Shown here piece by piece: positions 26,554 to 34,847 of a stretch of 57,017 nt of DNA. The notes below the pieces were generated by a model, which saw only the letters and a program-made list of their open reading frames with translations, had not been told where the DNA came from and searched no databases. Both the position numbers and the translations under genes were made by a program. Source of the stretch: CAZTBB01 sp964611755 (GTDB lineage Bacteria; Pseudomonadota; Alphaproteobacteria; Micavibrionales; Micavibrionaceae); contig CAZTBB010000009.1 in assembly GCA_964611755.1 (NCBI GenBank), forward strand, positions 1-57,017. The letters run 5' to 3'. Numbering within the stretch: position 1 is the first letter of the stretch; every line of letters starts with the position of its first letter.

Positions 26554-27228
26554 TTAAGCGGCAACTACCTTACCAACATCAACGCTATCACCGGCACCCG
26601 CCTTATTCAGGTGGTCATGCACATGATCTGTCAATGCGTCCACATAGCCGTGGAAGAAGTGGTTTGCACCATCAACCACGCGGTAATCCAGTTGAATGCC
26701 TTTTTGCAATTGAATTTTTTCAACAAAATTCTCAACAGCCGGCTCTAGCACAACATCGTCTTTGCTGCCCTGAAGAACAAGGCCTGATGTCGGGCATGGC
26801 GCCAAAAAGCTGAAATCATACATATTCGCAGGAGGAGCAATCGAGATAAATCCTTCGATCTCCGGTCTGCGCATCAAAAGCTGCATACCGATCCATGCGC
26901 CAAATGCAAAACCGCCAACCCACACATATGGGGCGTTCGGATTAAGTTCTTGCATCCAATCCAATGCCGCTGCTGCATCACTAAGCTCACCTTCGCCTCT
27001 GTCGAAAAGACCTTGTGAACGCCCTACGCCGCGGAAATTAAATCGCAATGTAGAAAAACCGCGGGCAACAAAACTTTGGAACATTGTATATGTGATTTTG
27101 TTGTTCATGGTTCCACCAAGCTCTGGGCTAGGATGGAGTATCAACGCCAAAGGCGCATTTTTAGTTTTAGAATGAGAATAACGACCTTCTAGACGACCCG
27201 ATGGGCCGTTAAAAATTACTTCAGGCAT
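26554..27228 (-). CDS. Alpha/beta hydrolase (COG2945 type) with Ala at the nucleophile position
   Basis: A 224-residue alpha/beta-hydrolase-fold protein. HPSPELGGTMNNKI is the oxyanion-side loop, FNFRGVGRSQG follows, and the acid and base candidates D157/D158 (GSKDDVV) and H190 (GANHFFHG) are present. The nucleophile elbow reads GGFAFGA, so residue 108 is alanine where the GxSxG serine is expected; the codon (minus-strand GCA, 26905-26907) is unambiguous. It may bind without hydrolysing, or use another residue. The gene is divergent from iscR, a conserved neighbourhood with Fe-S genes in alphaproteobacteria. Soluble, no signal peptide. Confidence 0.8.
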   Translation of the reverse strand: MPEVIFNGPSGRLEGRYSHSKTKNAPLALILHPSPELGGTMNNKITYTMFQSFVARGFSTLRFNFRGVGRSQGLFDRGEGELSDAAAALDWMQELNPNAPYVWVGGFAFGAWIGMQLLMRRPEIEGFISIAPPANMYDFSFLAPCPTSGLVLQGSKDDVVLEPAVENFVEKIQLQKGIQLDYRVVDGANHFFHGYVDALTDHVHDHLNKAGAGDSVDVGKVVAA

Positions 27229-27396
27229 ATGTCCCCTTTTATCGATCTGGTTTTATTTTTGTTATAATTTCTATATTACACTTCATTAAGAATTGTCCAG
27301 AAAATAGTTCTAAGCCATTGATTTAAATGTTGATAATACTATTTTCCTTATTGGCAATACATACGTAGTTTTTCACAAAAAATGAAGAATATGCTT

Positions 27397-27402
27397 TATA
27401 AT
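27397..27402 (+). promoter_or_regulatory. Candidate -10 element for iscR operon
   Basis: TATAAT lies about 85 bases upstream of the iscR ATG within the 258-bp A+T-rich gap shared with the divergent hydrolase. No convincing -35 at 17 bp is visible, which fits a regulated promoter. The IscR site itself was not identified. Confidence 0.35.
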
Positions 27403-27486
27403 GGACGTATAGAGACAATAACCATAACAAAATTAATATTCATTTATTGATCCAGTTGAGCAATCTTGTCGTAAAAGAAAGTCGAA

Positions 27487-27948
27487 ATGGAAAAAAAGCA
27501 ATTACAAATCACTTCTCGAGGTCGCTATGCCGTTATGGCTATGGTTGAACTTGCCAAGGCATCAGAGCAATCTCCGGTGCCCTTATCCGATATTGCCGAA
27601 AACGGGAATCTATCGCTATCTTATCTAGAACAGCTGGTCGCAGGCCTGCGCCGCCATGATCTCGTCAAAAGCCATCGCGGCCCTGGGGGCGGCTATGTCA
27701 TTGCCCGCCCTCTTTCAGAAATCTTGATTAGCGAGATTTTAATTGCCGCCGAGGATAGCACGCCAGCCAAGAGAAACGCCAATCACAGCTCCTTGAAATT
27801 GGAGAATTGCCAAAACACAATGATGTTATGGGGCGTTATCGGTGAGCTGCTCCATACGACGCTAAACCGCCTCTCGCTGCATGATGTGATTTTTGGGAGC
27901 GTCCGCGAACACCCAACAATCAGCAAAATATTTGAAATCTCCCGATAA
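27487..27948 (+). CDS. iscR: Rrf2-family Fe-S regulator, IscR-like, with a single cysteine
   Basis: A 153-residue winged-helix regulator of the Rrf2 family. The N-terminal TSRGRYAVMAMVELA and the wing SHRGPGGGYVIARP match IscR, which represses Fe-S assembly genes when it carries a [2Fe-2S] cluster. E. coli IscR ligates the cluster with three cysteines in a short loop; here only C108 (KLENCQN) exists in the whole protein. Single-cysteine IscR proteins are known from Rhodobacter, so this is probably an alphaproteobacterial variant. It leads a plus-strand operon with the cysteine desulfurase and ferredoxin genes. Confidence 0.85.
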   Translation: MEKKQLQITSRGRYAVMAMVELAKASEQSPVPLSDIAENGNLSLSYLEQLVAGLRRHDLVKSHRGPGGGYVIARPLSEILISEILIAAEDSTPAKRNANHSSLKLENCQNTMMLWGVIGELLHTTLNRLSLHDVIFGSVREHPTISKIFEISR

Positions 27949-27997
27949 AACCCTCACTATAACGATCCTGTTAAACTTTTTTTGAGCCGCGTTGAAG

Positions 27998-29107
27998 ATG
28001 GATCGTATTTATTTGGATTATAATGCCACGGCACCCTTAAGGGATAGCGCTAAAGATGCCATGCTGGAAGCCTTGGATCTTCCTCATAATGCCTCATCCG
28101 TCCACAGCTTTGGCCGTGAGGCGCGCAAATTGGTTGAACACGCGCGCAGCCATGTGGCCTCCCTACTCAACGCGGCCGCCAATCAAGTGATATTCAATAG
28201 CGGCGCCACAGAGGGCAATAACACAGTTCTCAAACATTTTTCAGATGGGCGTGTGCTTATATCCGCGATTGAACATCCGGCCTGCCTGCAGGTTTTGGAT
28301 CATTATGAAACAATTCGCGTGACTGAAGACGGCCTTATTGACCTCAATCACTTAGAAGAGCTTTTAAAACAAGAGCCACGCGCCGATCTCGTCAGTGTGA
28401 TGGCGGTCAATAATGAAACAGGTATTATCCAACCTGTAAAAGAGATCGCGGCTATTGCCCATAAATATGGAGCACTTTTTCATTGTGATGCCGCACAAGC
28501 GGCTGGCCGCATTCCATTTGATATTGCAGCACTTGGCATCGATTTCACAACGCTTTCATCCCATAAAATCGGCGGGCCACAGGGCGTTGGCGCTCTTATT
28601 CTTGGTCTATGCGGCCAAACGCCGACCCTTCTCTATGGAGGTGGACAAGAAAAATCAGCCAGAGCAGGGACAGAAAATGTGGCTGGAATTGCCGGATTTG
28701 GAGCAGCCGCTCAAGACGCCCTGGATGCACTGGATGAGTATCAGGAACTTTCCACGTTGCGTGATACACTCGAAGCCAACCTATCCAATCATAGCCCAGA
28801 GCTTATCTTCTATGGCCAAGAGCAAGAACGCGTTGCCAATACATGCTTGTTTGCAATGCCAGGCACAACGGCTGAAACACTGCTTATGGCACTGGATATT
28901 GAAGGCATTGCTGTGAGCAACGGATCGGCATGCTCATCGGGGCGCGTTGAGCCTAGCCATGTCCTCAAAGCCATGGGGGCTTCCGATCAGGGGGCTAAAG
29001 AAGCCATTCGCCTCTCTCTAGGGTGGGGGACCACGCAAAAAGAGATTGATCGTTTCATAGAGGTTTGGAACAAAATATATCAACGATTAAAAGAAAAAAG
29101 GACATAA
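27998..29107 (+). CDS. Cysteine desulfurase, NifS/IscS type
   Basis: A 369-residue PLP enzyme that takes sulfur from cysteine for Fe-S clusters and tRNA thiolation. DYNATAPL opens the fold, HCDAAQAAGR holds the PLP-contact Asp, K190 in SSHKIGG is the PLP lysine, and C312 in SNGSACSSGRVEPSHVL is the persulfide cysteine on the flexible loop. The long loop with SSGR is IscS/NifS-like (group I). I start at the ATG at 27998, not the TTG two codons earlier. It is 49 bp after iscR, three bases before the ferredoxin gene. No iscU, sufB or sufC is in the window. Confidence 0.93.
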   Translation: MDRIYLDYNATAPLRDSAKDAMLEALDLPHNASSVHSFGREARKLVEHARSHVASLLNAAANQVIFNSGATEGNNTVLKHFSDGRVLISAIEHPACLQVLDHYETIRVTEDGLIDLNHLEELLKQEPRADLVSVMAVNNETGIIQPVKEIAAIAHKYGALFHCDAAQAAGRIPFDIAALGIDFTTLSSHKIGGPQGVGALILGLCGQTPTLLYGGGQEKSARAGTENVAGIAGFGAAAQDALDALDEYQELSTLRDTLEANLSNHSPELIFYGQEQERVANTCLFAMPGTTAETLLMALDIEGIAVSNGSACSSGRVEPSHVLKAMGASDQGAKEAIRLSLGWGTTQKEIDRFIEVWNKIYQRLKEKRT

Positions 29108-29110
29108 GCC

Positions 29111-29449
29111 GTGCCAAAAGTAAAAATCATTCAGCGTGATCAAACAATTAAGGAAATGGATGCGCCTCATGGCTGGTCGGTCATGGAGGTTGCGCTTGAA
29201 AATAAAATTGATGGCATTGATGGTATTTGTGGTGGCTGCATTAGCTGTGCGACCTGTCATGTCTATGTCCATCCGGATTGGGTGTCCAAGCTGGACGAGA
29301 CGGATAATGAAAAATCCGATGAAGAAGAGGATCTTCTTGATACGGCCTTTGATATTCGTGACACATCACGTCTTAGCTGTCAGATTTCAATGTCTGATGA
29401 GCTAGACGGCTTGGTTGTTGCGCTACCCGGAACTAAGACAGATTGGTAA
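29111..29449 (+). CDS. [2Fe-2S] ferredoxin, adrenodoxin type
   Basis: A 112-residue electron carrier with a GTG start. The cluster ligands C40, C46, C49 and C90 are spaced C-x5-C-x2-C-x40-C, the vertebrate-adrenodoxin/bacterial isc-Fdx pattern; an additional C43 lies in the GGC turn. The acidic DETDNEKSDEEEDLLDTAFD stretch is the usual partner-docking helix. It sits directly after the cysteine desulfurase, so a role in reducing the nascent Fe-S cluster or sulfane sulfur is likely. Complete and of normal length. Confidence 0.93.
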   Translation: MPKVKIIQRDQTIKEMDAPHGWSVMEVALENKIDGIDGICGGCISCATCHVYVHPDWVSKLDETDNEKSDEEEDLLDTAFDIRDTSRLSCQISMSDELDGLVVALPGTKTDW

Positions 29450-29461
29450 AGCCTTAGTATA

Positions 29462-30772
29462 ATGACCGAAAGCAGCCCCCATCACTTTGCAATTTATGTT
29501 GAGGCACTGCTTGGCGCTGGGCATATGCGTAAGGTGGCAACACTCAGCAAAGAGCTGAGTGATAGAGGCCATAAAATCACCATTCTATGCAGCTCCAACA
29601 GCCTTAAAAAAGCTACGAATTTTGATTTTGGGGAGAATACATCTTGGCATGCATTACCGGAGCTTCACTTTGATAAAACACAAGGCATCTATGTCTCCCC
29701 GCGTTCAATCGCTTTGGAAAATGATCATGCCTATACCCAAGAACGCGCCAACTCCATCATAGGTTTTTTGCAAGATCAGCAACCCGATACACTCATTACC
29801 GAGCCATGGCCGCTGGGTAAGGGCATTTATGATAACGAAATGAAAATGGCTTTGGATCATATCCAAAATAATACATATCGCCCGGCCCTGATTGCCTTAT
29901 CGCGTGACCTGTTACTGTATCCAAATGACAGACAACACACCAGGAGCGATGCCGAGTTTGATAAAGCCGGCATTGATATCATCAATAGATATTATGATGC
30001 TCTCATCACGGCAGGAGATGAAACTATATTCACTCTCAAAGATAGCATCAGAGGCAACCACAAAATTGAAATTCCAATCTATTACCCGGGTTACTTTTTA
30101 AGCCCCCTTCCTGATCGTAACAGCCTCGATGATCAAGAGCGTGATGTGGTCGTATCGGCCGGCGGCGGTTTTTCTGAAAACAACCATTTGCCTTTACTTG
30201 AATATGCGATCCGCGCTAGGCAGTTTTCAGATTATAAACATCACACATGGCGAATTTTCATATCAGAGGATTGCCCACCTCATCTTATGCAACAATTAGA
30301 GAGCTTGCGCAGACAACAAGCTGACCCTGATGGAATAATTTTTGAAAAAAACTCTGGGGAATACATGCATCACCTTGTCAATGCAAAGGCTATAATATCC
30401 ATGGCAGGCCTTAATTCCGTTGTTGAGGCTGCATATCTCAAAAAGAACCACAATATCCCCATAGCACTTTATGCATTGCATGATCCGGCATTGCCCATAA
30501 GCGGCCAAGAAATGCGCGCTCAAAAATTTGGTGATATATTTGGTTTATCTATGATCCGTAAAGATGACACCTTAACACCAGAGAATATCAACCAACATCT
30601 TCGTGCATTTAAACCCGCCAGTCATTCAAGAATAGAATTGAACGGCGCGAAAAGGAGTGCCGATATTCTTGAGCATATTTCATCACACAAGCGTGCCCGC
30701 AATGTTGAGCATGCGCATACAACGCATAAACCCTACATACCAATCATTGCCAACCCGTTTGACTTTCCTTGA
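29462..30772 (+). CDS. MurG-like glycosyltransferase (COG4671 type)
   Basis: A 436-residue protein with a GT-B-like layout. The N-terminal half begins FAIYVEALLGAGHMRKVATLSKELSDRGHKITIL, a nucleotide-sugar-type Rossmann start with a GxGH loop; the C-terminal half has VVVSAGGGFSENNHLP, ISMAGLNSVVEAAYLKKN and the region that in MurG binds the UDP-sugar. This matches the predicted glycosyltransferase family COG4671. No substrate is known. It follows the ferredoxin by 12 bp and precedes mnmA by 83 bp, so it sits within the Fe-S/thiolation block. No signal peptide or membrane segment. Confidence 0.75.
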   Translation: MTESSPHHFAIYVEALLGAGHMRKVATLSKELSDRGHKITILCSSNSLKKATNFDFGENTSWHALPELHFDKTQGIYVSPRSIALENDHAYTQERANSIIGFLQDQQPDTLITEPWPLGKGIYDNEMKMALDHIQNNTYRPALIALSRDLLLYPNDRQHTRSDAEFDKAGIDIINRYYDALITAGDETIFTLKDSIRGNHKIEIPIYYPGYFLSPLPDRNSLDDQERDVVVSAGGGFSENNHLPLLEYAIRARQFSDYKHHTWRIFISEDCPPHLMQQLESLRRQQADPDGIIFEKNSGEYMHHLVNAKAIISMAGLNSVVEAAYLKKNHNIPIALYALHDPALPISGQEMRAQKFGDIFGLSMIRKDDTLTPENINQHLRAFKPASHSRIELNGAKRSADILEHISSHKRARNVEHAHTTHKPYIPIIANPFDFP

Positions 30773-30855
30773 ATTTACCTGAAAAAAGTTGTTTTTTTAG
30801 GCTGAAACACCTATATTCCCTACTCTTTTTAAAAGAATAGGACTGGTATACAAAA

Positions 30856-32001
30856 ATGAGCGCTGCACTCAATTCACTTGGCTTTGATAAGGCCCCGCAA
30901 GACACCCGCGTCGTCGTGGCGATGTCGGGCGGCGTTGACTCATCTGTGGCAGCCTCCCTTTTGCATGAGCAAGGCTATGATGTGATTGGCGTTACGTTAC
31001 AGCTCTATGATATGGGACAAGCGCCGGGGCAAAAAGTAGTGAGCTCCAAAACATGCTGCGCCGGACAAGACATTTATGATGCGCGGCGCGTGGCCGAAGA
31101 GCGCAACTTTCCGCATTACGTACTCAATTATGAAAGCAACTTCAAACAATCCGTGATTGATGATTTCGCCGATAGCTATATGCGTGGCGAAACGCCTATT
31201 CCATGCGTAAAATGTAATCAAACGGTCAAATTCCGTGACTTGCTGGATGTTGCCAAAGATCTGGGTGCCGATTGTATGGCAACAGGGCATTACGTGCAGC
31301 GGAAAAATGGCGCCGACAGGCCTCAGGCTGAACTCCACCGCGCTATTGATAGCACAAAAGATCAGAGCTACTTTTTGTTTGCGACAACACAAGAACAGTT
31401 AGACTTCCTGCGCTTCCCTTTAGGTGGCTGGGAAAAAGATGTGACGCGTGATCATGCAAAAAGGCTCGGCCTACTAACGGCTGATAAGCCTGATTCACAA
31501 GATATCTGTTTTGTGCCTCATGGTGATTACGCCAAAGTGGTTAAAAAGATCAGGCCGGAAGCCGAAAAGCCGGGTGATATTGTTCATATGGATGGCCGTA
31601 TCCTGGGCCAACATAACGGCATTATTCATTACACCATCGGCCAGCGCCGCGGGCTTGGTATTGGCGGCGGGCATAATGATGCCAATGATCCCTTCTTTGT
31701 GATACGCCTTGATGCTGATAAAAATCAGGTCATTGTCGGCCCTAAAGAAGCGCTCGCTCGGAACATTATCTTAGTGAATCAATGCAATTGGCTGCTTGAT
31801 GATATTCCTCAAGATGGGCTTGATATTGAACTGAAATATCGCTCTGTGATGAAACCTATTCCCGCACGTTTATTCAAAAATGGAAACGCAGCGCGCATTG
31901 AAACGGAGACACCGCAATTTGGCATTGCAGGCGGTCAGGCAGCTGTATTCTATCACGACAGCCGCGTTCTTGGCGGTGGATGGATTACGGGAACAGAATA
32001 A
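30856..32001 (+). CDS. mnmA: tRNA-specific 2-thiouridylase MnmA
   Basis: A 381-residue PP-loop ATP pyrophosphatase that thiolates uridine 34 of tRNA-Lys, -Glu and -Gln. The PP-loop is SGGVDSS (24-30). Catalytic C120 lies in CVKCNQTVKF and the second cysteine C218 in DICFVPHGDY, the pair that receives and transfers persulfide. HYTIGQRRGLGIGGG and the C-terminal beta-barrel (about 310-380) complete the enzyme. The sulfur donor is probably the cysteine desulfurase three genes upstream. It is of normal length. Confidence 0.95.
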   Translation: MSAALNSLGFDKAPQDTRVVVAMSGGVDSSVAASLLHEQGYDVIGVTLQLYDMGQAPGQKVVSSKTCCAGQDIYDARRVAEERNFPHYVLNYESNFKQSVIDDFADSYMRGETPIPCVKCNQTVKFRDLLDVAKDLGADCMATGHYVQRKNGADRPQAELHRAIDSTKDQSYFLFATTQEQLDFLRFPLGGWEKDVTRDHAKRLGLLTADKPDSQDICFVPHGDYAKVVKKIRPEAEKPGDIVHMDGRILGQHNGIIHYTIGQRRGLGIGGGHNDANDPFFVIRLDADKNQVIVGPKEALARNIILVNQCNWLLDDIPQDGLDIELKYRSVMKPIPARLFKNGNAARIETETPQFGIAGGQAAVFYHDSRVLGGGWITGTE

Positions 32002-32029
32002 ACGAGACGTTTATCAGCCGGTCTAATCT

Positions 32030-34489
32030 CTAGTTTTTATCAAAATTGATGGCGTTGCTGTTATCCGCGTCCACGACAACAACGCGCTCGACAACCGGCT
32101 TTCCGCGGTTATCTCTGGCATCGCTAAATTCCACGGCCAGCACTTTTCCCTGACGGACCAATTCAGCCGGAATATCTACTTGAACACGCGCCATATCTTC
32201 TCCTTGCTTGCCGGGAAGCATTGAGACCATTTTAAATGCAATCTTGTGCGCTCTTTGTGATTGTGGCTTCATCGCCTCACGCCATGGCTTGAAGGCATGC
32301 GGGTATTTCTCACGAACGGGATTGCCATGCGCATCCTTTTCAAGAAATTTATCCGCCAATTTTTGTGCACCGCTGTCACGCTTTTCTATCAGCTCTTCCT
32401 CAGTTATGCCAAGGTCTTCAGCCGCCTTAGACGGTATTTCGCGATAAATCGGGTTTCTGAAATCCAACCGGATCAATGCCTCATATTCATGCGCATCTAA
32501 CAAACCTGCCGCTTTCCCGAACAGACTTTTAAGCTCGCCGCGTGATGGTAAATTACCCGCCTCTTTTTCTCGATTATAGGCCTGAAGATTATGCTCCAGA
32601 ACATAAACATCTTCATTTTTAGCGGCCCAGGCCTTCGCACTTGGCGATAACTGCGCCTCCTCCCATGGTAAGTGCACTCTAAATTTTGTGCCATTTGACC
32701 AAGAGCTGTGATTTTCATCAAAATGTTTGCTGAGCTTTTCTGCAGCTCTATCACGAATGCGGATAACCTCATCACGCGTGATACCCATTTCATCCGCAAT
32801 ACTATCCAGGCTTTGTCGCTTTCTCGGGCTACGTAACTCAAGTTTCATCATAACTTCGAATTCGTCTTCTTCCAGAAGACCGGCAGACGTTTCAAACGCT
32901 GATTTCAAACGCCCGGTTGTTACAACATTTCCCTGTGCCAATTCTTGATCGAACATGTCCTGATTATGCTCCAGAACAAAAACACTCTTAGGAACCTTGT
33001 TAGGTGTCGGTTTTTCAACAAAGCTTGCCCAGTCCTGATAAACGCTTGGCATGCGTGTAAAGCCTTTACCCTGCCGTCTTTCTTCAGCAGAAGCCCTCAA
33101 TTTTTTGGCGGCCTGATCATGGATTTCAATCACACGCTCAACACTGATATTGTATTTTTCGGCCACCTGCTCCAGTGTTAACCGGTAATCCGGCATTCTG
33201 ATTTTGAGCAATGTTATAATTTCAAATTCATGCTGATCCAATAATTGTGCCGCATCTAAAAACGCGGCTTTTGGTGTCCCTCTGGAGGGCATGCTATCGG
33301 CATTAATCTCCTGATCAAAGAAGGCTTTATTTTCGGGCTTAACATTACGACCAACCAAATCCGGGGCCGCTTTGGTCAATGATGAGTACCAAGCACTCAT
33401 TCTATTCATCAAACTAATTTTGCGATCATATTGTGCATATTTGCGCAAATTGTTCATCGATTGCGTGATAATGGATTTAACAACATCTTCATCAAGCTCA
33501 AAATGCTTTGCAATATCACCTGTTGTCATGCGGTGCTGCGCAGGTCTTGTCATGAACATTGATAGAATTTCCGCCTGCCTCGGCTCAAGGCGCACAAGCG
33601 CGAATTCAAAGGCTTTGGCACTTACACCCCCGCCCGCATAATGACGAATTTCACGACGGTACACGTCATCCTTTTGCTGGTCTTTCTTTGTGATACGTAA
33701 GGCTTCATCCGAGCTTTTACGGGCACCACTTTGCGTCGGGCGCTTCATAGTGACATTTGTTGACCCGCCTTTTTTGTGTGTCTTGGCTTTCACAAGCGCG
33801 GATTCACCCTTTACCTCAAAATTAATCTCACCGACACTTGCAGCTTCTTTTGTAACGCCGAAAAGATCCTCGAAATCGGCATCACTCATCACCGTAGATA
33901 ATGGAGCACTCTTTTGCGCCGGCCATAAATCAGTTTTTCTGGGCTTATGCGCAAGCGTTTTAATATGTTCAATCGCATTGGAGCGCGACAGGCCGGAATT
34001 AAACGCCAAATGATCGGCCAAAATATCCAGCGCCTTCTCAAAAAGCTGTGCTTCGCTGTAACTCAGTTCATTGAGTGCCAGCTTATTATTTCTAAATGGG
34101 ATAATTGAATCTTTAACCACCTCGGCAATGCGTTCAATATCATTTGAGCTGATGGCCTCTTCGATTTGCTTCTTTCGGTGAATCCATCTGGTCCCCTTAT
34201 TCGTGACCGACTGCTCTTTAAGAACATTAAGCGCACGCTCCATCTCCTCAGCTGTTGCAACCTTCCTGATTTTCGATGTCTGTAACTTATTTAAAGGGAT
34301 CGTAATAGGGGATTGGAGATCATTAATAGGACGAATAACAACCCCTTGGAATTTAACGCCGACAACCTCTTCTTCTTTGATACCACCAACAACACTCAGC
34401 CCCCGATCCGGATAGAAAATATATTCCCCAATTTGAGGAATATTTACATTCGCATGCTGTTGAGAGTTTTCTGCCGCTTGTGCACTCAT
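32030..34489 (-). CDS. CarD protein fused to four sigma-region-4-like repeats
   Basis: An 819-residue soluble protein not recognised as a known whole. Residues 18-92 form a CarD/TRCF RNA-polymerase-interaction domain (GEYIFYPDRGLSVVGGI), and 95-175 match the CarD helical domain, with W102 at the place of the tryptophan that wedges into promoter DNA. Four segments at 299-350, 415-466, 537-588 and 662-713 read like sigma-70 region 4.2, for example LTLEQVAEKYNISVERVIEI followed by HDQAAKKLRA. Repeats 2-4 sit in a unit of about 120-125 residues with a shared lead-in (VLEHN, SRG-LK, AAGLLD-HE). A small domain ends the chain (750-810). No sigma region 2 or 3 is visible. It converges on mnmA with 28 bp between them. 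A global RNA-polymerase or promoter regulator is inferred. Confidence 0.85.
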   Translation of the reverse strand: MSAQAAENSQQHANVNIPQIGEYIFYPDRGLSVVGGIKEEEVVGVKFQGVVIRPINDLQSPITIPLNKLQTSKIRKVATAEEMERALNVLKEQSVTNKGTRWIHRKKQIEEAISSNDIERIAEVVKDSIIPFRNNKLALNELSYSEAQLFEKALDILADHLAFNSGLSRSNAIEHIKTLAHKPRKTDLWPAQKSAPLSTVMSDADFEDLFGVTKEAASVGEINFEVKGESALVKAKTHKKGGSTNVTMKRPTQSGARKSSDEALRITKKDQQKDDVYRREIRHYAGGGVSAKAFEFALVRLEPRQAEILSMFMTRPAQHRMTTGDIAKHFELDEDVVKSIITQSMNNLRKYAQYDRKISLMNRMSAWYSSLTKAAPDLVGRNVKPENKAFFDQEINADSMPSRGTPKAAFLDAAQLLDQHEFEIITLLKIRMPDYRLTLEQVAEKYNISVERVIEIHDQAAKKLRASAEERRQGKGFTRMPSVYQDWASFVEKPTPNKVPKSVFVLEHNQDMFDQELAQGNVVTTGRLKSAFETSAGLLEEDEFEVMMKLELRSPRKRQSLDSIADEMGITRDEVIRIRDRAAEKLSKHFDENHSSWSNGTKFRVHLPWEEAQLSPSAKAWAAKNEDVYVLEHNLQAYNREKEAGNLPSRGELKSLFGKAAGLLDAHEYEALIRLDFRNPIYREIPSKAAEDLGITEEELIEKRDSGAQKLADKFLEKDAHGNPVREKYPHAFKPWREAMKPQSQRAHKIAFKMVSMLPGKQGEDMARVQVDIPAELVRQGKVLAVEFSDARDNRGKPVVERVVVVDADNSNAINFDKN

Positions 34490-34600
34490 ATCAATTTACC
34501 CCAGTGATACATAATTAAAGTCATCACTGTCTTAAAGATACGAGAATGTTATGTCAAGAATATCTTGTTTTTTATAATTATCTATCCCGCATCTTCAGGC

Positions 34601-34630
34601 TTGACAAAATCACACCGAATACGCCATAAA
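34601..34630 (+). promoter_or_regulatory. Promoter of the tRNA gene
   Basis: TTGACA at 34601-34606, an 18-base spacer and CATAAA at 34625-34630. The expected start site is about a dozen bases before the tRNA. Confidence 0.5.
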
Positions 34631-34648
34631 TGCGCATTCAATAACCGT

Positions 34649-34724
34649 GGCGGTGTAGCTCAGGGGTTAGAGCAGTGGAATCATAATCCATGTGTCGGGT
34701 GTTCAAATCACCCCACCGCTACCA
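34649..34724 (+). tRNA. tRNA-Met (anticodon CAU), elongator type
   Basis: A 76-base cloverleaf with encoded CCA. The acceptor stem 34649-34655 pairs with 34714-34720 (first pair G-U), the D stem GCTC/GAGC is perfect, the anticodon stem 34675-34679 encloses loop ATCATAA with anticodon CAT at 34682-34684, and the T arm has loop TTCAAAT. The lack of three G-C pairs in the anticodon stem argues against initiator tRNA. The CAU anticodon could also be the lysidine-modified tRNA-Ile2, but the ATCATAATCC context is typical of alphaproteobacterial elongator tRNA-Met. Confidence 0.92.
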
Positions 34725-34756
34725 TTTTCCCTTATATTTTTATAGTGACAAAAAAG

Positions 34757-34810
34757 AAAACCCCCTTGAATTTTTCATTATGGGGCCTGAAAAATCTCAA
34801 GAGGGCTTTT
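34757..34810. terminator. Long bidirectional hairpin terminator between tRNA and VOC gene
   Basis: AAAA plus a 17-base arm at 34761-34777 pairs with 34788-34805, followed by CTTTT, with one mismatch and one bulge. It lies 33 bases after the tRNA and 38 bases beyond the stop of the convergent VOC gene, so it serves both. Confidence 0.8.
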
Positions 34811-34847
34811 GGGGATATAAACGATTGAACAGTTTTGGCTGGCGGGC

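Noticed and set aside
30773..30855. Palindromic stretch TCTTTTTAAAAGA before mnmA
   Set aside because: The loop would be too small; low-complexity A+T sequence explains it.
34649..34724. tRNA-Ile2 (lysidine) or initiator tRNA
   Set aside because: First pair is G-U, no three G-C pairs in the anticodon stem; body matches elongator Met better.
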